64,000 nt of DNA, taken from Prunus persica. Lineage: Eukaryota > Streptophyta > Magnoliopsida > Rosales > Rosaceae. The stretch covers positions 4,185,882-4,249,881 of the forward strand of contig NC_034015.1 in the NCBI RefSeq assembly GCF_000346465.2. The letters run 5' to 3'. Below the pieces are notes generated by a model. The model was not told the origin of the DNA, made no database searches, and worked only from the letters and a program-made list of their open reading frames with translations. The position numbers were made by a program, and so were the translations under genes. This document shows, in pieces, positions 45,537 to 56,826 of this stretch. Positions within the stretch are counted from its first letter, which is position 1, and each line of letters opens with the position of its first letter.

Positions 45537-48500
45537 ATGGGAAGCGTCATGGCTTCAAGAACTTTGCGGAAAAGGCTTCATCATGGGGATGTTGATGGGA
45601 AAAAGAATGAGCATTTAGAGACATCAGGGTCAGATGATCTTAATGAGCCTCTACTGGGGAATTATTATTCAGATACGCATGCTGAGGTGGGGATTTTAAT
45701 TGTTCATTTACATGGAGAGTGGGGATTTATTCTGTTACCAACTTTCTTTGGCCCTTTGTGGTTGATATCTTTCTTGGATTTACCACAGGGATCCTCACTT
45801 GAAGAGACGTGCGATGATGAACGGAGAAAGGAACACCTCCATTGGACCCTTCTGTTTTCTCAGTTGATTGCACAGTGGGCACGGTGGTTAGGTAATCATA
45901 ATTTTGGTGTCAAAAAAACTTTTACTGTTTTACTTGAAAGGTTCTTTCAACTTTGTTAATAAGACGCCAGGCATTATATAGCTAGAATTTTAAAACATGA
46001 TCTAACTAAATAAACTGAAACTGTTAAGTTTATTTCATTTTTGACCTGATTATGGAGTCATTCTCAGAAAGGTACCCACTTGATAACTAAACCATTTGAT
46101 TAAGTGAATATTATCCCTGATCAGTTGTTCCAGTGCTTCATCGAACTTCAAATGTTAAGTTACTGAATTGTCTCTAGAGAGTGGCAATTTTCATTGGACG
46201 AGGTAAAGAACCATGAGGAGTATTCAACATTCTATTGGAGAGTTCAATTTAGTTAAAAATAATATGAAACAGCCTATGGTAGCAGATATTTAGCTTGTTT
46301 GTACGTACTTTTAGAAAGGTTAAATGAAACACTTCTAGATGACCAAGAGTGCTTTTGGTAACATTTGGAAGTAATAGGTAAAGTTCTTTCTAGGTTTTAA
46401 AAGAACTTCTGAGTGATTGCCCATTAAGCAATTGAATTTTTAATAAATTTTTTGTTGTGCTTCTAAGGCCCCGTTTGGGATTGCTTTTTTTCGTTAAAAA
46501 CCAACTTCACTTTAAAGTTGAGCAACTTAAGGTGTTTGGAAAAATAAAATATCCTAATTATTTTAAAAACAATGGCCTTTTGATAGCAGCTTTTAAAAGC
46601 ATGCTCCTTTTAATTAATTTTTTTAATTCCCAAAATACTATCATTAATTTTTTAAAATGACACCACCTCCACCACCACCGCCACCACTACTACCACAACC
46701 ACCACCTCCACCTTCATCACCACCACCACCTTCACCACCATCTCTTTCACCACCACCACCACCACCACTATCACCACTTGGTTAGTGCATAACACTTTGA
46801 ACATCATGTTTATTTTAGTCATTATTCACAATTACAACAGTTTAATATTAAAATTTACCAAACAATTTTGACATTGCTTTTTGTACTAACAACACTTTAA
46901 AATTATTGTTTACCAAACATGGAGATGCTTTACTTTACAGATAATTATTTTCAAAGCACAGCAAAAACAACTTTTTTAAAAAGTGACAGCAATCCCAAAT
47001 TGGCCCTAACAAAAGTGCTTTCAACAAAAGCGCTTATGACCATAAGTACTCCCAAATAGGCTCTTGCTCTTTTGCATTTATCTGATCACTGTTCATTCTT
47101 TGTAATTTATTTATTTTCTTTAAACATTCAAAATGTATTGTTATTTTTGTAATTATATATTTCCATATTTTTCTTTGTAGCAAATATTGTTCTTGGATCG
47201 GGATCGCTTATTGGGCGGCTTTTGACCTTCCCTTCAACTACACAAAATGGACAAAGAACTAAGTTGCGTGCACCACCCCTTAGTCCTCTGCAAGTATGTC
47301 CAATAAATGATCTGATCTTTATCTCCAAGGAGTATATATTTTCCTTAGATCCTAAATGCATGAAAAGTTTAAGATGAAGCCTCACATTTCAATTATTTAA
47401 TACTATCTTATGAAATGTGTTTGTCTTTATGATGTGTTTTTGCTGTTGGTGGATTAATTATGAATTTGTTCCATTTTTTTAATCAACCTGTCTATAATAT
47501 AGCATTTAAATGTGAGAGAGTACGCTAATTCTTGATATTATGAACATTAATCTTTTTTATATTTATTTCAATGGAAGTTTGTGTAATGGAATATTTGGTC
47601 TTTCAGGCACTTAAACACAACTGCTTACTCTTAGGCGTCATTTGAAGTGGATATTCGTACTTCATCTTTTCTTTATCTTTTTTTTTTTTTGGCATACATT
47701 GTGCTTTTATCGTTTGAAGTGTTCAATTTTCAAAAAAATTGTGTAATTTGTATCACTAATATAATTTTAGTTCTATATCCTATATCTTAAATTTTCAGGA
47801 ATGGTAATAAACCAAGAAAATGTAACATGGTATCAAGAAGGGGAGATTTTGAGTTCGAATCCCTGCAATTGCTCTCTTAATTTATTTCGTAGTTTATTTG
47901 TTGGGCTCGTTTAATTGTTATCTCATATACTAACCGCTTAAGCTTTCTGCAGCAATATATATTGCATAATGTAGATTTGTATATATTGAATACGTGGTTC
48001 ACTTGCTGCTGGTACTTATGTCCTGTAGGAAGCAAGACTCAGAAAGCTGCGACAAAGGCTTGAAGTACCCTTTGATGGCTCTCGTGTGGAGCATCAAGTA
48101 GGTCTTTTATCCATTTGACGTCATTTTGGTCATTTCTCTATTGGTTTTACTAGTACTACTATATCAAACATAAAGATGTGGATAATGATAATAATAAAAA
48201 TAATAATAAGATCTGGATAATGATAATAATAACAATAATAATTGCTTTTGTTTTTTTTAGTATTATCATTTTTTTTTTATTGCAGTCAATGTTTGTATGT
48301 TATTTCATTGTTTATGATTATTTGGTTGGAGCGTTAATGCTCAAAAGTGCCTAAAAATATCCTCATTGTTGAGAAAAATTAACTGTTTACAGTTACAACA
48401 GAGTGAGCAATGTAAGTTGAAGAGTAATAAGGAAAAAGACAAAATTTATATATATTGTAATAAAGCAAAGTACTGGTTTATTGTACTGTTGTGGGTGTGG

Positions 48501-50064
48501 GCGGACTAGTATATTTTATTGTCCCAGTAATTTTTAACAATAGAAGGGTTGTCTGTATTTTCAGAAAACCTTGAAGTAATTTTTTGGTTTTATCTCCAGT
48601 TTACTCAAAATGAAAACCTCGAAGTAATTACTTTAGTTTTTAATTGCAGGATGCACTTTTACAGTTATGGAGGTTGGCTTATCCGGATAAGGAGCTCCCA
48701 CCTCTTAAATCAGAGCTTTGGAAACAGATGGGATGGCAAGGTTCAGACCCTTCAACAGACTTTAGGTACGTACATAAAACAAAATGAAAGTATCCTTAAG
48801 TGAGTCACATATATTTGGTTTTGTTTTTTCATATATCTTTTCTGAATAAATTGATATGATAACGATAAATTTCCAACCTTATTTGTAGAGGCGGGGGATT
48901 TATATCATTGGAGAATCTTATATTCTTCGCACAACAGTATCCGGTTTGTCTCTTTCTGACTTAATGTCTTTTTCAATTATAAAAAGTTCTATTTCATGTT
49001 TGCAACATAGATCTCACTACTAGATCATAAAAACTTGTATGTCCTTGATATGTTTCGCTGTTGCTTCTAGCAGTATCTTTTTCTGTTTAATTTATTAAAG
49101 CTCGGACCATCCAGTTTCTTTGGCCTTTTACTGTTCTGGTCACTTATGTGATTTCATTTGTCCTAGTTTAAAACCGGTCTTTTGACTTACAATGAACATA
49201 TATTACTGCATAAATGGACTTCCATGGCAAGACTAGTGTACCGCCTCCTCTTCCTTTGAGTTGGGATTTCGGGTTTCATAGTTACGTAATCATTTTATTC
49301 TGTGTTTCCACAAAATTCGTGAAAGGGTTAATGAGTTTCTGATTTTATCCTCTTACAGGAATCATTCCAAAGATTGTTGCACAAACAAGATGGAACTAGA
49401 GCTGAGTGGGAATATCCCTTTGCTGTAGCTGGTATCAATATTTCTTTTGTCTTGGCACAAATGTTGGATCTTCAATCAGGTATAATAAAATTTCAAATTA
49501 GTGGATATTCCTTCAATGTAGTACGACAATGGTTGATGAGGAAATGTCAGATAACTATTTGATGACAAAGAACCACATCTTTGTATGTTTATTTGATGAC
49601 TCGTAACTTATTTTCCACTAATCCGTTTTCTCAAGAGTTTACTTTTTTTTTTTTTTTTTTTCCTTCATCATATTCTGAATGCTGATGCTTTGTTTATAAA
49701 GAATAATTGGTCATATCTTTCTTGCAGCAGAGCCAGCTAGTTTGGCAGGCACCCGTTTTCTCGAACTGCTTCAAGAAGATGAAATGGCATTTGATAACCT
49801 TTATTGTGTAGCCTTCCAGATGATGGATGCTCAATGGCTTGCAAAACGTGCTTCCTATATGGAGTTCAATGTAAATGGTTCTGTCATATGCTTTGCTAAA
49901 TTAAGATGCACGCTTATATTATCCTTCCTGCTCATGTCTTACTGTCTACCCCTTTTTTTCAGGATGTTCTGAAGTCTACAAGAAGTCAGCTAGAGCGTGA
50001 GCTTGCACTTGAAGATGTCTCAAGTGTAAAAGATTTGCCAGCATACAATATGTTGAGAAGATGA
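45537..50064 (+). CDS. ELMO-domain-containing protein
   Basis: Nine coding exons: 45537-45686, 45789-45891, 47181-47293, 48029-48097, 48650-48765, 48889-48943, 49359-49479, 49728-49870 and 49963-50064 (TGA). Frames join to 323 residues. The N-terminal 60 residues are polar. A helical stretch follows (LHWTLLFSQLIAQWARWLAN, then LGSGSLIGRLL). The ELMO domain occupies about residues 120-305: EARLRKLRQRLEVPF, DALLQLWRLAYPDKELPPLK, then the signature WKQMGWQGSDPSTDFRGGG (Arg 184), FISLENLIFFAQQYPESFQR, WEYPFAVAGINISFVLAQML and FLELLQEDEMAFDNLYCVAF. In animals ELMOD proteins act as GAPs for ARF-family GTPases and the TDFRG Arg is needed; plant ELMODs include MACARON, a pollen aperture factor. Which plant paralogue this is cannot be told here. 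The first donor (GAG|GTGGGG) is weak. Confidence 0.92.
46467..47008. mobile_element. hAT-like MITE carrying a (CCA)n tract, in intron 2 of the ELMO gene
   Basis: Ends GGCCCCGTTTGGGATTGC and, reversed, GGGCCAATTTGGGATTGCTG form short inverted repeats of the style common in plant hAT MITEs. The body is AT-rich with a CCA microsatellite. Flanking DNA (46340-46460 and 47010-47060) also has inverted AGTGCTTTTG/CAAAAGTGCT words, so it may be nested in another MITE. A clean 8-bp target duplication was not found. Confidence 0.55.
46661..46779 (+). repeat. (CCA)n/(CCACCT)n microsatellite
   Basis: About 119 bp of CCA with CCT, CCG, TCA and ACT variants, pyrimidine/purine biased by strand. It lies in an intron, so the apparent proline-rich reading is not protein. 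Confidence 0.92.
47815..47880 (+). mobile_element. Possible SINE fragment in intron 3 of the ELMO gene
   Basis: ATGGTATCAAGAAGGGGAG followed by GAGTTCGAATCCCTGC, a polymerase III B-box-like word. Only this short part is recognisable. Confidence 0.35.
48181..48242. repeat. (AAT)n-type microsatellite
   Basis: Interrupted GATAATAAT/AATAATAAT repeats in intron 4 of the ELMO gene. Confidence 0.85.
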
Positions 50065-50671
50065 TCTCTTATTCTCTTTTGGTTTTTTTATTTTTTCAGT
50101 TCTCATTCCTGTAATTCTTCTTACGTTCTCACCATCTGTAATATCATAGAAGAAATTCTATCTTCAAAATCCAGTAGTAACATATTTAATTCATTGATCC
50201 AAGCGCCTTATCATCTTTTATTTTCGTCGCATCTTTCATTGGGATTCCTTGGTCAATGTCCTTATATTCTCACACTAAGAAACGTAGGATAAGGTTTCTC
50301 AGGAACAGTAGGACAATTAGGGAATGTTAAGGTGAACGGAGAAGGTGTGGGGCTTTATTTATTATTAGTATTTTTATTTTTATTTTTTATACAGGCTCTG
50401 TGAGATGGAAAGCTTGTTGAATCTGTTGCATCTTTACCATGAATTGGATCCTAAAGCATGTTCCTTTTTCTCATCCAAAAGGGAAAAGAGAAACAAACAT
50501 TTTCTTGTGTTTTTTCAGAACAAATAATAAAATATTGTTTGCCCTTTTTTAGATCAAGAAGATAGATTGCATTTATAACTCAGGCACAAAGGTTATCAGC
50601 TATAAGAGCTACTACAAATACAAATTTACACAAGGTTATTACAAATATGAAAGTGCACTAACAAAAAGAGG
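50065..50671 (+). other. 3' untranslated region and flank of the ELMO gene
   Basis: The tail after the TGA is T-rich and plausible as 3' UTR to about 50190. The rest to 50671 shows no gene. Nothing else is recognised. Confidence 0.4.
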
Positions 50672-51159
50672 GCAAAAAGTCACTTTTGGTCCCTGTGGTT
50701 TATCACTTTTACCACTAAGGCTCTTGTGGTTTCAATTTGAACATTTTCGTCCTTGTGGGTTCAATTTGAAGCAATTTAAGGATAATCCTCAATTTCTGTC
50801 AAATTTTTTTAACTTATGTTACTTGTGGACGGCTAATTTAGTCAACAAATTATTTTTTTAAAAATCAATTCTTCTAAAATTAAAAGGGAAATAGTTCTAA
50901 ATGCCACCCTTTTTATAATTTTAACTGAAAATACCACCTCTCCTCAAAAATTTTGCAATTATCACCTATAAATATATATTTATTGTCCACTTATTGCGCA
51001 CATATCACTTTTGCTGAAATTTTGTTCTCTCTCTGTCGCTCAACTCTTTTGTCTCCATTGCTCAGGTCTCACTCTCTCTTCGGTCAGCACTCACTCTTTC
51101 TTCTCTCTTTCATTATCGCGGGAAGCTCTTGGCCTCTCTTGCGCAACTCTCTCTTGTGT

Positions 51160-51160
<1 letters not shown>

Positions 51161-51199
<39 letters not shown>
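51161..51199. repeat. (CT)n microsatellite, inner end of left arm
   Basis: About 20 CT units. Its mirror image is the GA tract at 53577-53618. Confidence 0.95.
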
Positions 51200-51202
<3 letters not shown>

Positions 51203-51254
51203 GCAGTGGTCTTCCTCTTCCATCATTCACCTGCAAAAGGTACTATTCGTCGTC

Positions 51255-51455
51255 AATTTGAATTGGTTTAGGGGTTTCTCTGAAGTTGGTTTAGGGTTTA
51301 TGGGTTTCTATGAAATTGGTTTAGGGGTTTCTTTGAAATTGGTTTAGGGTTTAGGAGTATCTCTGAAATTGGATTAGAGGTTTCTCTGAAATTGGTTTAG
51401 GGTTTAGAGGTTTGTCTGAAATTGGTTTAGGGTTGAGGGGTTCCTTTGAAATTGT
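51255..51455 (+). repeat. Degenerate tandem repeat with GGTTTAGGGTTT words
   Basis: Repeats of TGAAATTGGTTTAGGG with (G/T)GTTTCTCTG linkers, period about 36 bp, five to six units. Some units contain GGTTTAGGGTTTAGGG-like runs that resemble the plant telomere heptamer by chance or origin. It lies just inside the left arm of the Mutator-like element. Confidence 0.75.
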
Positions 51456-52769
51456 CTGAAACTTATGATTCCTTGTTTGAAACATTGAATGGGTTTGTTC
51501 TTTGTGGATTGATTCTTGCGTTTGATTTGAGATTCTGTTGTTTTGTTGTTGTTATTGATGTTTTATTGATGTTTTAGTGTTGTTTTTTGCTATCGTATTG
51601 CCAATTTAGTGGTTTTGTATTGGCATTTTAGTGCTGTTGTATTGCTAGTTTATTATGGTTTTATTCTCGTTCCATTATGATTTTAATTGTTTTGGCGATT
51701 TTTGCAATTGAAGTATGTGTTTCCTGTTGTTGTTTTTTTTTTTTCATCCAAAGAAAGGAAATTGTAGGTGTCATTTATAGTCTCTACATTACCTGTTTTG
51801 TGGCATCCACTTGGGAATTCACTTATCACTTATCACTTGGGAATTCACTCTGCTCCTTAATTATTTCAGGAAATTCTTTATATGAATATGCACACATGGA
51901 AGCTATGCTGGAGGTGCTTTATATGGTGATCCATAATGTTGGTGGCGGTGGCTAATTGCCTTACATGGCACATGAACTGTTTCCATTTTGTAGACATGGC
52001 AAATCAATTGTACTCAATTTGAAGTAGGAATATGCATCAATTTTAATTTTGTCAAACCAAATTTGGTAGTACGTGTAATGAATACCAGTACGGATGTATT
52101 TGTCATTCGGTTTTCAAATTGGGCTTTTGTTTTCGAGTTGCCGTCGTGGTTAGCATACTTATTCTGTACATTGTGAAGTTGAACTATTTTGTACAGCTCG
52201 ATATATAAACATACTTGCTCTTTATGGAGGTATAATAGTTTACTTGTTTGAAACGTTGTGTTTGTTTCTACTGAATTATGCTCATTTTTGTATCCTTTTT
52301 TTACATTTGGTCCTTGTGGTTTTCTTCATTTTTCTGTGGTGAATCCAACCATGTACAGAACACAAAATTTGCATAATCGGTTAAAAGTTAAAGGTCAAAA
52401 AATGGACATTTGTCAAAACTGAAAAACAGAGGAAGTGCATAATTTGTTTATGCCTAAAATGCGATAAACTGGTGCTACCATGGTGATATAGTGGGGATAC
52501 AGTGGCAATAAAAGGGTGCTAGAAATTGTTGTTTGTGTTTATTTTGGGTTACTTGTTTTGTTTCATTTCATTCATTTTTTTTACTCATTACTAGTTTATA
52601 ATTGAATGATTAGGACATTAATTTGTGTCAATTATTAATACAACAATTACATATATGAAGAATAAGACGAACAACATATCATATCACCAAACATAATCAC
52701 ACCACCAAATATAATCATGCTTTTCTCCAACCCATCACCAAGCATTTGCATATTTATTCATAACATCCT
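51456..52769. other. Interior of the Mutator-like element, unrecognised
   Basis: A + strand open stretch at 51677-51955 (hydrophobic N-terminus, ending HNVGGGG) matches nothing I know and starts in T-rich DNA. The rest has no domain. On the - strand it should hold the 3' part of the transposase, but that is missing. Confidence 0.3.
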
Positions 52770-53048
52770 TTTTTTGTAAATAATTTTTGTAAAAAAATTA
52801 ACATCATCATCGTCCTCAATCTATATGTGCTTCCACTCATTCGAGGCCACCAAAACTGAGAACTTTAAGCAAACATTGTCTTCCCTACAGTTTGTATTAC
52901 CAATCTAATGCACACGATCCAACAGTTCAGTAAATGTGATGGTCCGTGGAACTATTAAGCCTTTTGAGTCACCTGTTTCATACTTGCACATCTTCTTTGG
53001 GGTTACCCATTTTCCATTGTAGCAAACCAGAATAACAATTGTCTCCAT
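52770..53048 (-). pseudogene. MuDR-type transposase N-terminal fragment
   Basis: The - strand frame from ATG at 53048 reads METIVILVCYNGKWVTPKK, then YETGDSKGLIVPRTITFTEL, a stop, NTNCREDNVCLKFSVLVASN, another stop, and IEDDDDVNFF. This is the N-terminal domain of plant MuDR-like transposases (pattern: Y.G.W...., KGI.V.R...Y.EL....., DDEDV..F). Two in-frame TAG stops replace sense codons. The DDE core, zinc knuckle and SWIM domain are absent. Its 5' leader would come from the right inverted-repeat arm, as in active Mutator elements where promoters lie in the TIR. Confidence 0.72.
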
Positions 53049-53573
53049 TTTTTACCATGACAAAACAACATTTCATTAACACAATACAACCACAATAATC
53101 AGGCAATACAATGGCAATAGAATGACAATATAACAGCAACATAACAACAATATGACAACAAATAACGGAACGCAACAGCAATACAATACTAACACAGCAG
53201 TGAACAAGGATTCATCACAATCACACTATACAAATCTACTACATCAAATGGAAAATCCCAAGTTTCAAGATTCACATATCCAGAGCAATCTAAATGCAAT
53301 TGGTAAAAACCCAGATGGATAAGCATGAAGATTCAAAAAACCTAACCTAAAGCAATTAAAGCCAAAACCAATTTAACAAGCAATCAAAATAAAACCAATT
53401 TCACAGAATCCCATATATATTAAGAAAATAACCATCAACACTACCTATTCGAGGTCAGCGATCCAGTAGAGCTTCAAGGTTACAAGTAGCTATTGAGAAG
53501 ACATACCTAAAAGATGGGGTCGAGTTCACGATTCAGAAGAGAGAGCGAGAGAGAGCTGCACAAGAGAGCGAAT

Positions 53574-53576
<3 letters not shown>

Positions 53577-53618
<42 letters not shown>
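53577..53618. repeat. (GA)n microsatellite, inner end of right arm
   Basis: About 21 GA units, mirror image of the CT tract at 51161-51199. Confidence 0.95.
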
Positions 53619-53905
53619 AAGCGAACACAGAGAGAGCGAATAGGGAGTTGAGCGAGTTGAGAGAGAACAAAATTTCAGCAAATGTGATATGTGTGCAATA
53701 AGTGGACAATACATATATATTTATAGGTGATAGTTGCAAAAAAATTGGGGAGGGGTGGTATTTTCAGTTAAAATTATAAAAAAGGTGGCATTTAGAGTTA
53801 TTTCCCAAAAATAAACAATACAAAATGGAAAAATCAATTATTTGAAACCACAGGGACCTTAAAGGTAAAAATGATAAACCAAATGAACTAAAAGTGACTT
53901 TTTGT

Positions 53906-54324
53906 CATTTTTTTAAGGTTTCTGGGGGCTTTTATTGTGCTTCTAATCCTTTGCTTTTTAATGGGAAAAAGTGGGCGAATGGGTCTGTTGGGTTTAGCTT
54001 GGATTCGTCAATTGTGTAATAATGCTTTTTTGGTAGAAGTCTATGCACTGTCTCCCACCCATCATCAGCCGTGTCTCTCCTCCCACCTAAACCACCACCA
54101 CTCCACCCAAATCAATACTATAGCTACCACCATTTCAAGAAGACTTCCCTCACCACTCAACCCAAAATAATGAGTTAGCCTTGTCAAGGATTCACACGCT
54201 TATTAATATATTGTTTTTAATTTTTTTTAAAAATTATGAACATTCTTCTAAACTTGATATGTTATTGGACGCACTTATGTTGTTAAGAAAAATTCAGTAA
54301 TAAAAATGTTTATTTTCTATACAA
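53906..54324. other. Interval without recognisable features
   Basis: A short + strand open stretch at 53937-54170 has Thr/Ser/Pro-rich low complexity and no known pattern. The rest is AT-rich. Confidence 0.3.
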
Positions 54325-54445
54325 GCGATTGGAGGAGGGGAGTTTACACAGATATTTATTAGCTGTCTGGGGGTTGCGAATCTCTACCCACGTCAGTTGA
54401 GGTGGAAGAGCTCAACTAATTGAGCTATACCCCACTGGTGGTGGG
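54325..54445 (-). mobile_element. tRNA-derived SINE
   Basis: The - strand opens GGGGTATAGCTCAATTAG (A box TAGCTCAATTAGTTGAG) and has a B-box-like GTAGAGATTCGCAACCCCC about 35 bp later. The end reads CTCCTCCAATCGCTTGTATA. The tail is shared with 44155-44295. Confidence 0.7.
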
Positions 54446-55051
54446 AAAAAAAATTAGCTGAAGGGAAAAATAGTACATTGTGCATGTGTCCTGTATGTAT
54501 AAAATTTTTGTATACTGCCCCTGATAACAACACACTTAAATTCTTTAGTCACATCAACACAAATATATTGATATCACATCTTTCTTTTGTGGAGTGAGTT
54601 ATCTAATGCGTGTGTAGAATGAAGGGAATATTGTGGGAATGATGTTGTGTAGAGATTTCTAAAAACTCTACAACCAATCTTTGAGAGTATAAATCACCTA
54701 GCAAGCCATATCTATAATATGAAATCAAAGTAAGAGCGGAAGTATTAAATAAACTAGGGATTCATGCAAGTCTCATTTGGTCCCAATATTTATAAGTCTA
54801 TTAAAGTGTGCACCAAAGACTCTCTAAATCCTATTTGAGAGAAAGATAAGATGTTCATACCCTTGGAGGAATCTTGAAACCAAGAATGGTGTTCAAGTAG
54901 AGGGAGTGGTCCCTTTGTTGTTGGCTCTCCCTTTGATGTTGATTTTGCACCTTGTAGCTCTTCAAATAGGTACAAAGATATGCACATCCTCAAAGCTCTC
55001 CACCAAGGATTGAATGGGATGAGAGAATGAGTAGACAACAAGTGAAGAGTG
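54446..55051. repeat. Unclassified retroelement DNA, left part
   Basis: No domain. The - strand open frame 54790-55041 (EELQGAKSTSKGEPTTKGPL) resembles nothing known. It is split from its probable continuation at 56827 by the solo LTR. It looks like LTR or leader DNA of a different retroelement. Confidence 0.35.
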
Positions 55052-56826
55052 TGTTCACCCGTTTTATGTTTGTTCCTGTGATGGTAGGGTAAAGTTCCCT
55101 ATTGTCTTGAGAACCATTGACTGGTCAACAAGTCAACTTTCTTTAGTGTGCGAGCGTGCCACTGCTAGCAATGAAAAATCCTAGCAGACTTCTTTAAAAA
55201 TAGATAACTTGCGCCCAAGTTACTAATTTCTAAACAAGCGATTGTGAATTTGGGTGAGGAATATCTCCCAAGTAAGTTCTTTTCTTGCCTCAGACTATGG
55301 CGGTTCTGACTAGAATAAATGATAAGATAACAAACTATTTTAGGCAGAAGTGCCTTTTACAAAACTCAAAAAGGAAAAATCAACTCTAGAAAGACAAAAA
55401 GAGGGCTGGACTTCCATTTCTGCCTGGATAGGTGCTTTTGGTCCGGGCTGGACTGGGTGCGCCTCTGCTGGACTGGACTATCAACACCTTCAACTGTCAA
55501 GTTTCAGCTGTAAATCGATACCAACGTTCGAGTTTGGCAGAGCTTCAATCTATTTCAAGCCCTGGAAGGCTTTTTGAACATGCATAATTGGGACTTCTTC
55601 AGTTTGGAAGGGGCAGAAGTGGCTGGACTTGATCACTGAGCTGGAACTGCACTGTGGTACCTGTTCTACTTGATCAGGGCTCTCCATAAATTTGTTGAGG
55701 TTTTCATAGTTGTAAAAATTCGAACTCTGCTTGATTTAGCTTATGCTGAACCAAATTTGTGACGAGAGAAATCTCGTTTTGAATGACTTATTCTTCTAAG
55801 TCTGAACTGAAGTTGGAGATTTTGATTTGTAGCTGGCTTTTTTCTCGTGGCTCAATGAGCTTTTGGTTGCTTCAGTTTGTTTGAAGGCTTTTGAGATCAA
55901 GTGATCATTTGAGTTTTGTCTTTGATTGATTTTTTTGGCTGTCCTTTGATCTGTTCACCTCCTCTCATATTTATAGGAAATGCTGGAGTGGGTATTTTAA
56001 TCTTTAAAATAGGCAGCAGATTTTCTAAAAAACGAGATCTTTTCTTTTCAAAGCCATAAAAGAAGGAAGTTATTGTTTTGGCAGATACGAACTATCAGCA
56101 ATAAGCTTTCATAGAGGTCTTTTCCTTACTTTTCTGAAAGAAAACCAACTTTCTTTGTTCTCTTTTTGTTCCTTGTAAAGAGAAAAACTCAATCTGCCAT
56201 AATGGTCAGTTTGCTTTCCTATTTTGAACAACTCCCCTTGCACCCTACTTATCTCTTAAAATCGTAGTCTGATTATTTCTTGGAAATGGCCTGCTATGGA
56301 GCAAAATTTTTCTGAATATAGAAAAGGGATTCTGATCTTCTTTTGCCTGAAAAGGCTGGAGATTTTTGCCTGTTTAAGACCTGCCTTCATTAAATCCCTA
56401 TCAACCCAGTTGAATTTGTTGACTTTTCAAAGTCAGGTAATCATGTGGGTTTGCTTTTATCTTGGGTTTTCTTTCATTTTCATTTGCTCATGCCAAGCCG
56501 AGGTTTGAGTTTTGGAACTGTGGGATGATTTTTCTCTGTTTTTCCGAAGCCCAACTTTATTTTCGTGGATTGACAGGTCTTGGGCTAGGTTTTCTCGATT
56601 TTGGGCTACTTTCCCAGCTTTCTAGTAATCAAGCTCGGGTGGTGCTCAATTTTTGTGGGTTTCAAAAATGGGCTGGGCTCCCTTCTAAAAAAATCTTACT
56701 TGGGTCTGGGCTTTTTGACTTTGGGCCTTGATTCCATTCTTAGTCCAAATTGCCTGGGTCCTGATTTTGCCTCGTCCTTCTAGGCCTCTAGCGTTGGGCT
56801 GGGTGCGTTAATTGTTGGCCCAAACA
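55052..56826 (-). mobile_element. Solo LTR of the same gypsy family as 3413-5101
   Basis: 1775 bp, TG (TGTTTGGGCCAACAATTAAC) at 56826 and CA (GGGTGAACA) at 55052 on the - strand. It aligns along its length with the LTR at 3413-5101, for example AGTCAACTTTCTTT, GATAACTTGCGCCC, GGCTGGACTGGGC, TCAAGTTTCAGCTGTAAATC and ATGAGCTTTTGGTTGC. Flanks are GAGTG (left) and AAGTG (right), an imperfect 5-bp target duplication. No gag or primer site follows, so it is a solo LTR. It interrupts other repeat DNA (54446-55051 and 56827-58227). Confidence 0.72.
55968..55975 (-). promoter_or_regulatory. LTR TATA box, second copy
   Basis: TATAAATA followed by TGAGAGGAGGTGAACAG on the - strand, the counterpart of the box at 4366-4373. 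Confidence 0.5.

Larger units (their letters stand above)
50672..53905 (-). mobile_element. Mutator-like element with very long terminal inverted repeats
   Basis: The ends (GCAAAAAGTCACTTTT at 50672 and its reverse complement at about 53890-53904) open long inverted repeats: left arm 50672-51200, right arm about 53560-53905. Shared segments include GTTTATCA, TAAATGCCACC, AATACCACC, TTATAGGTGATA, CACTTATTGCACA and CAGCAAATTTTGTTCTCTC, down to a CT/GA tract in each arm. The left arm has about 180 bp extra between the outer and inner blocks. The interior carries a - strand transposase N-terminal fragment (52770-53048) and no catalytic core. I therefore call it a non-autonomous, internally deleted Mutator-like element. 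A 9-bp target duplication could not be recognised by eye. Confidence 0.75.

Noticed and set aside
50953..51271. Frames ending in repeated Ser-Leu
   Set aside because: Translation of the (CT)n tract in the inverted repeat; same artefact on the other strand at 53526-53739.
51255..51455. Interstitial telomere
   Set aside because: Only scattered TTTAGGG-like words inside 36-bp units, no uninterrupted heptamer array.
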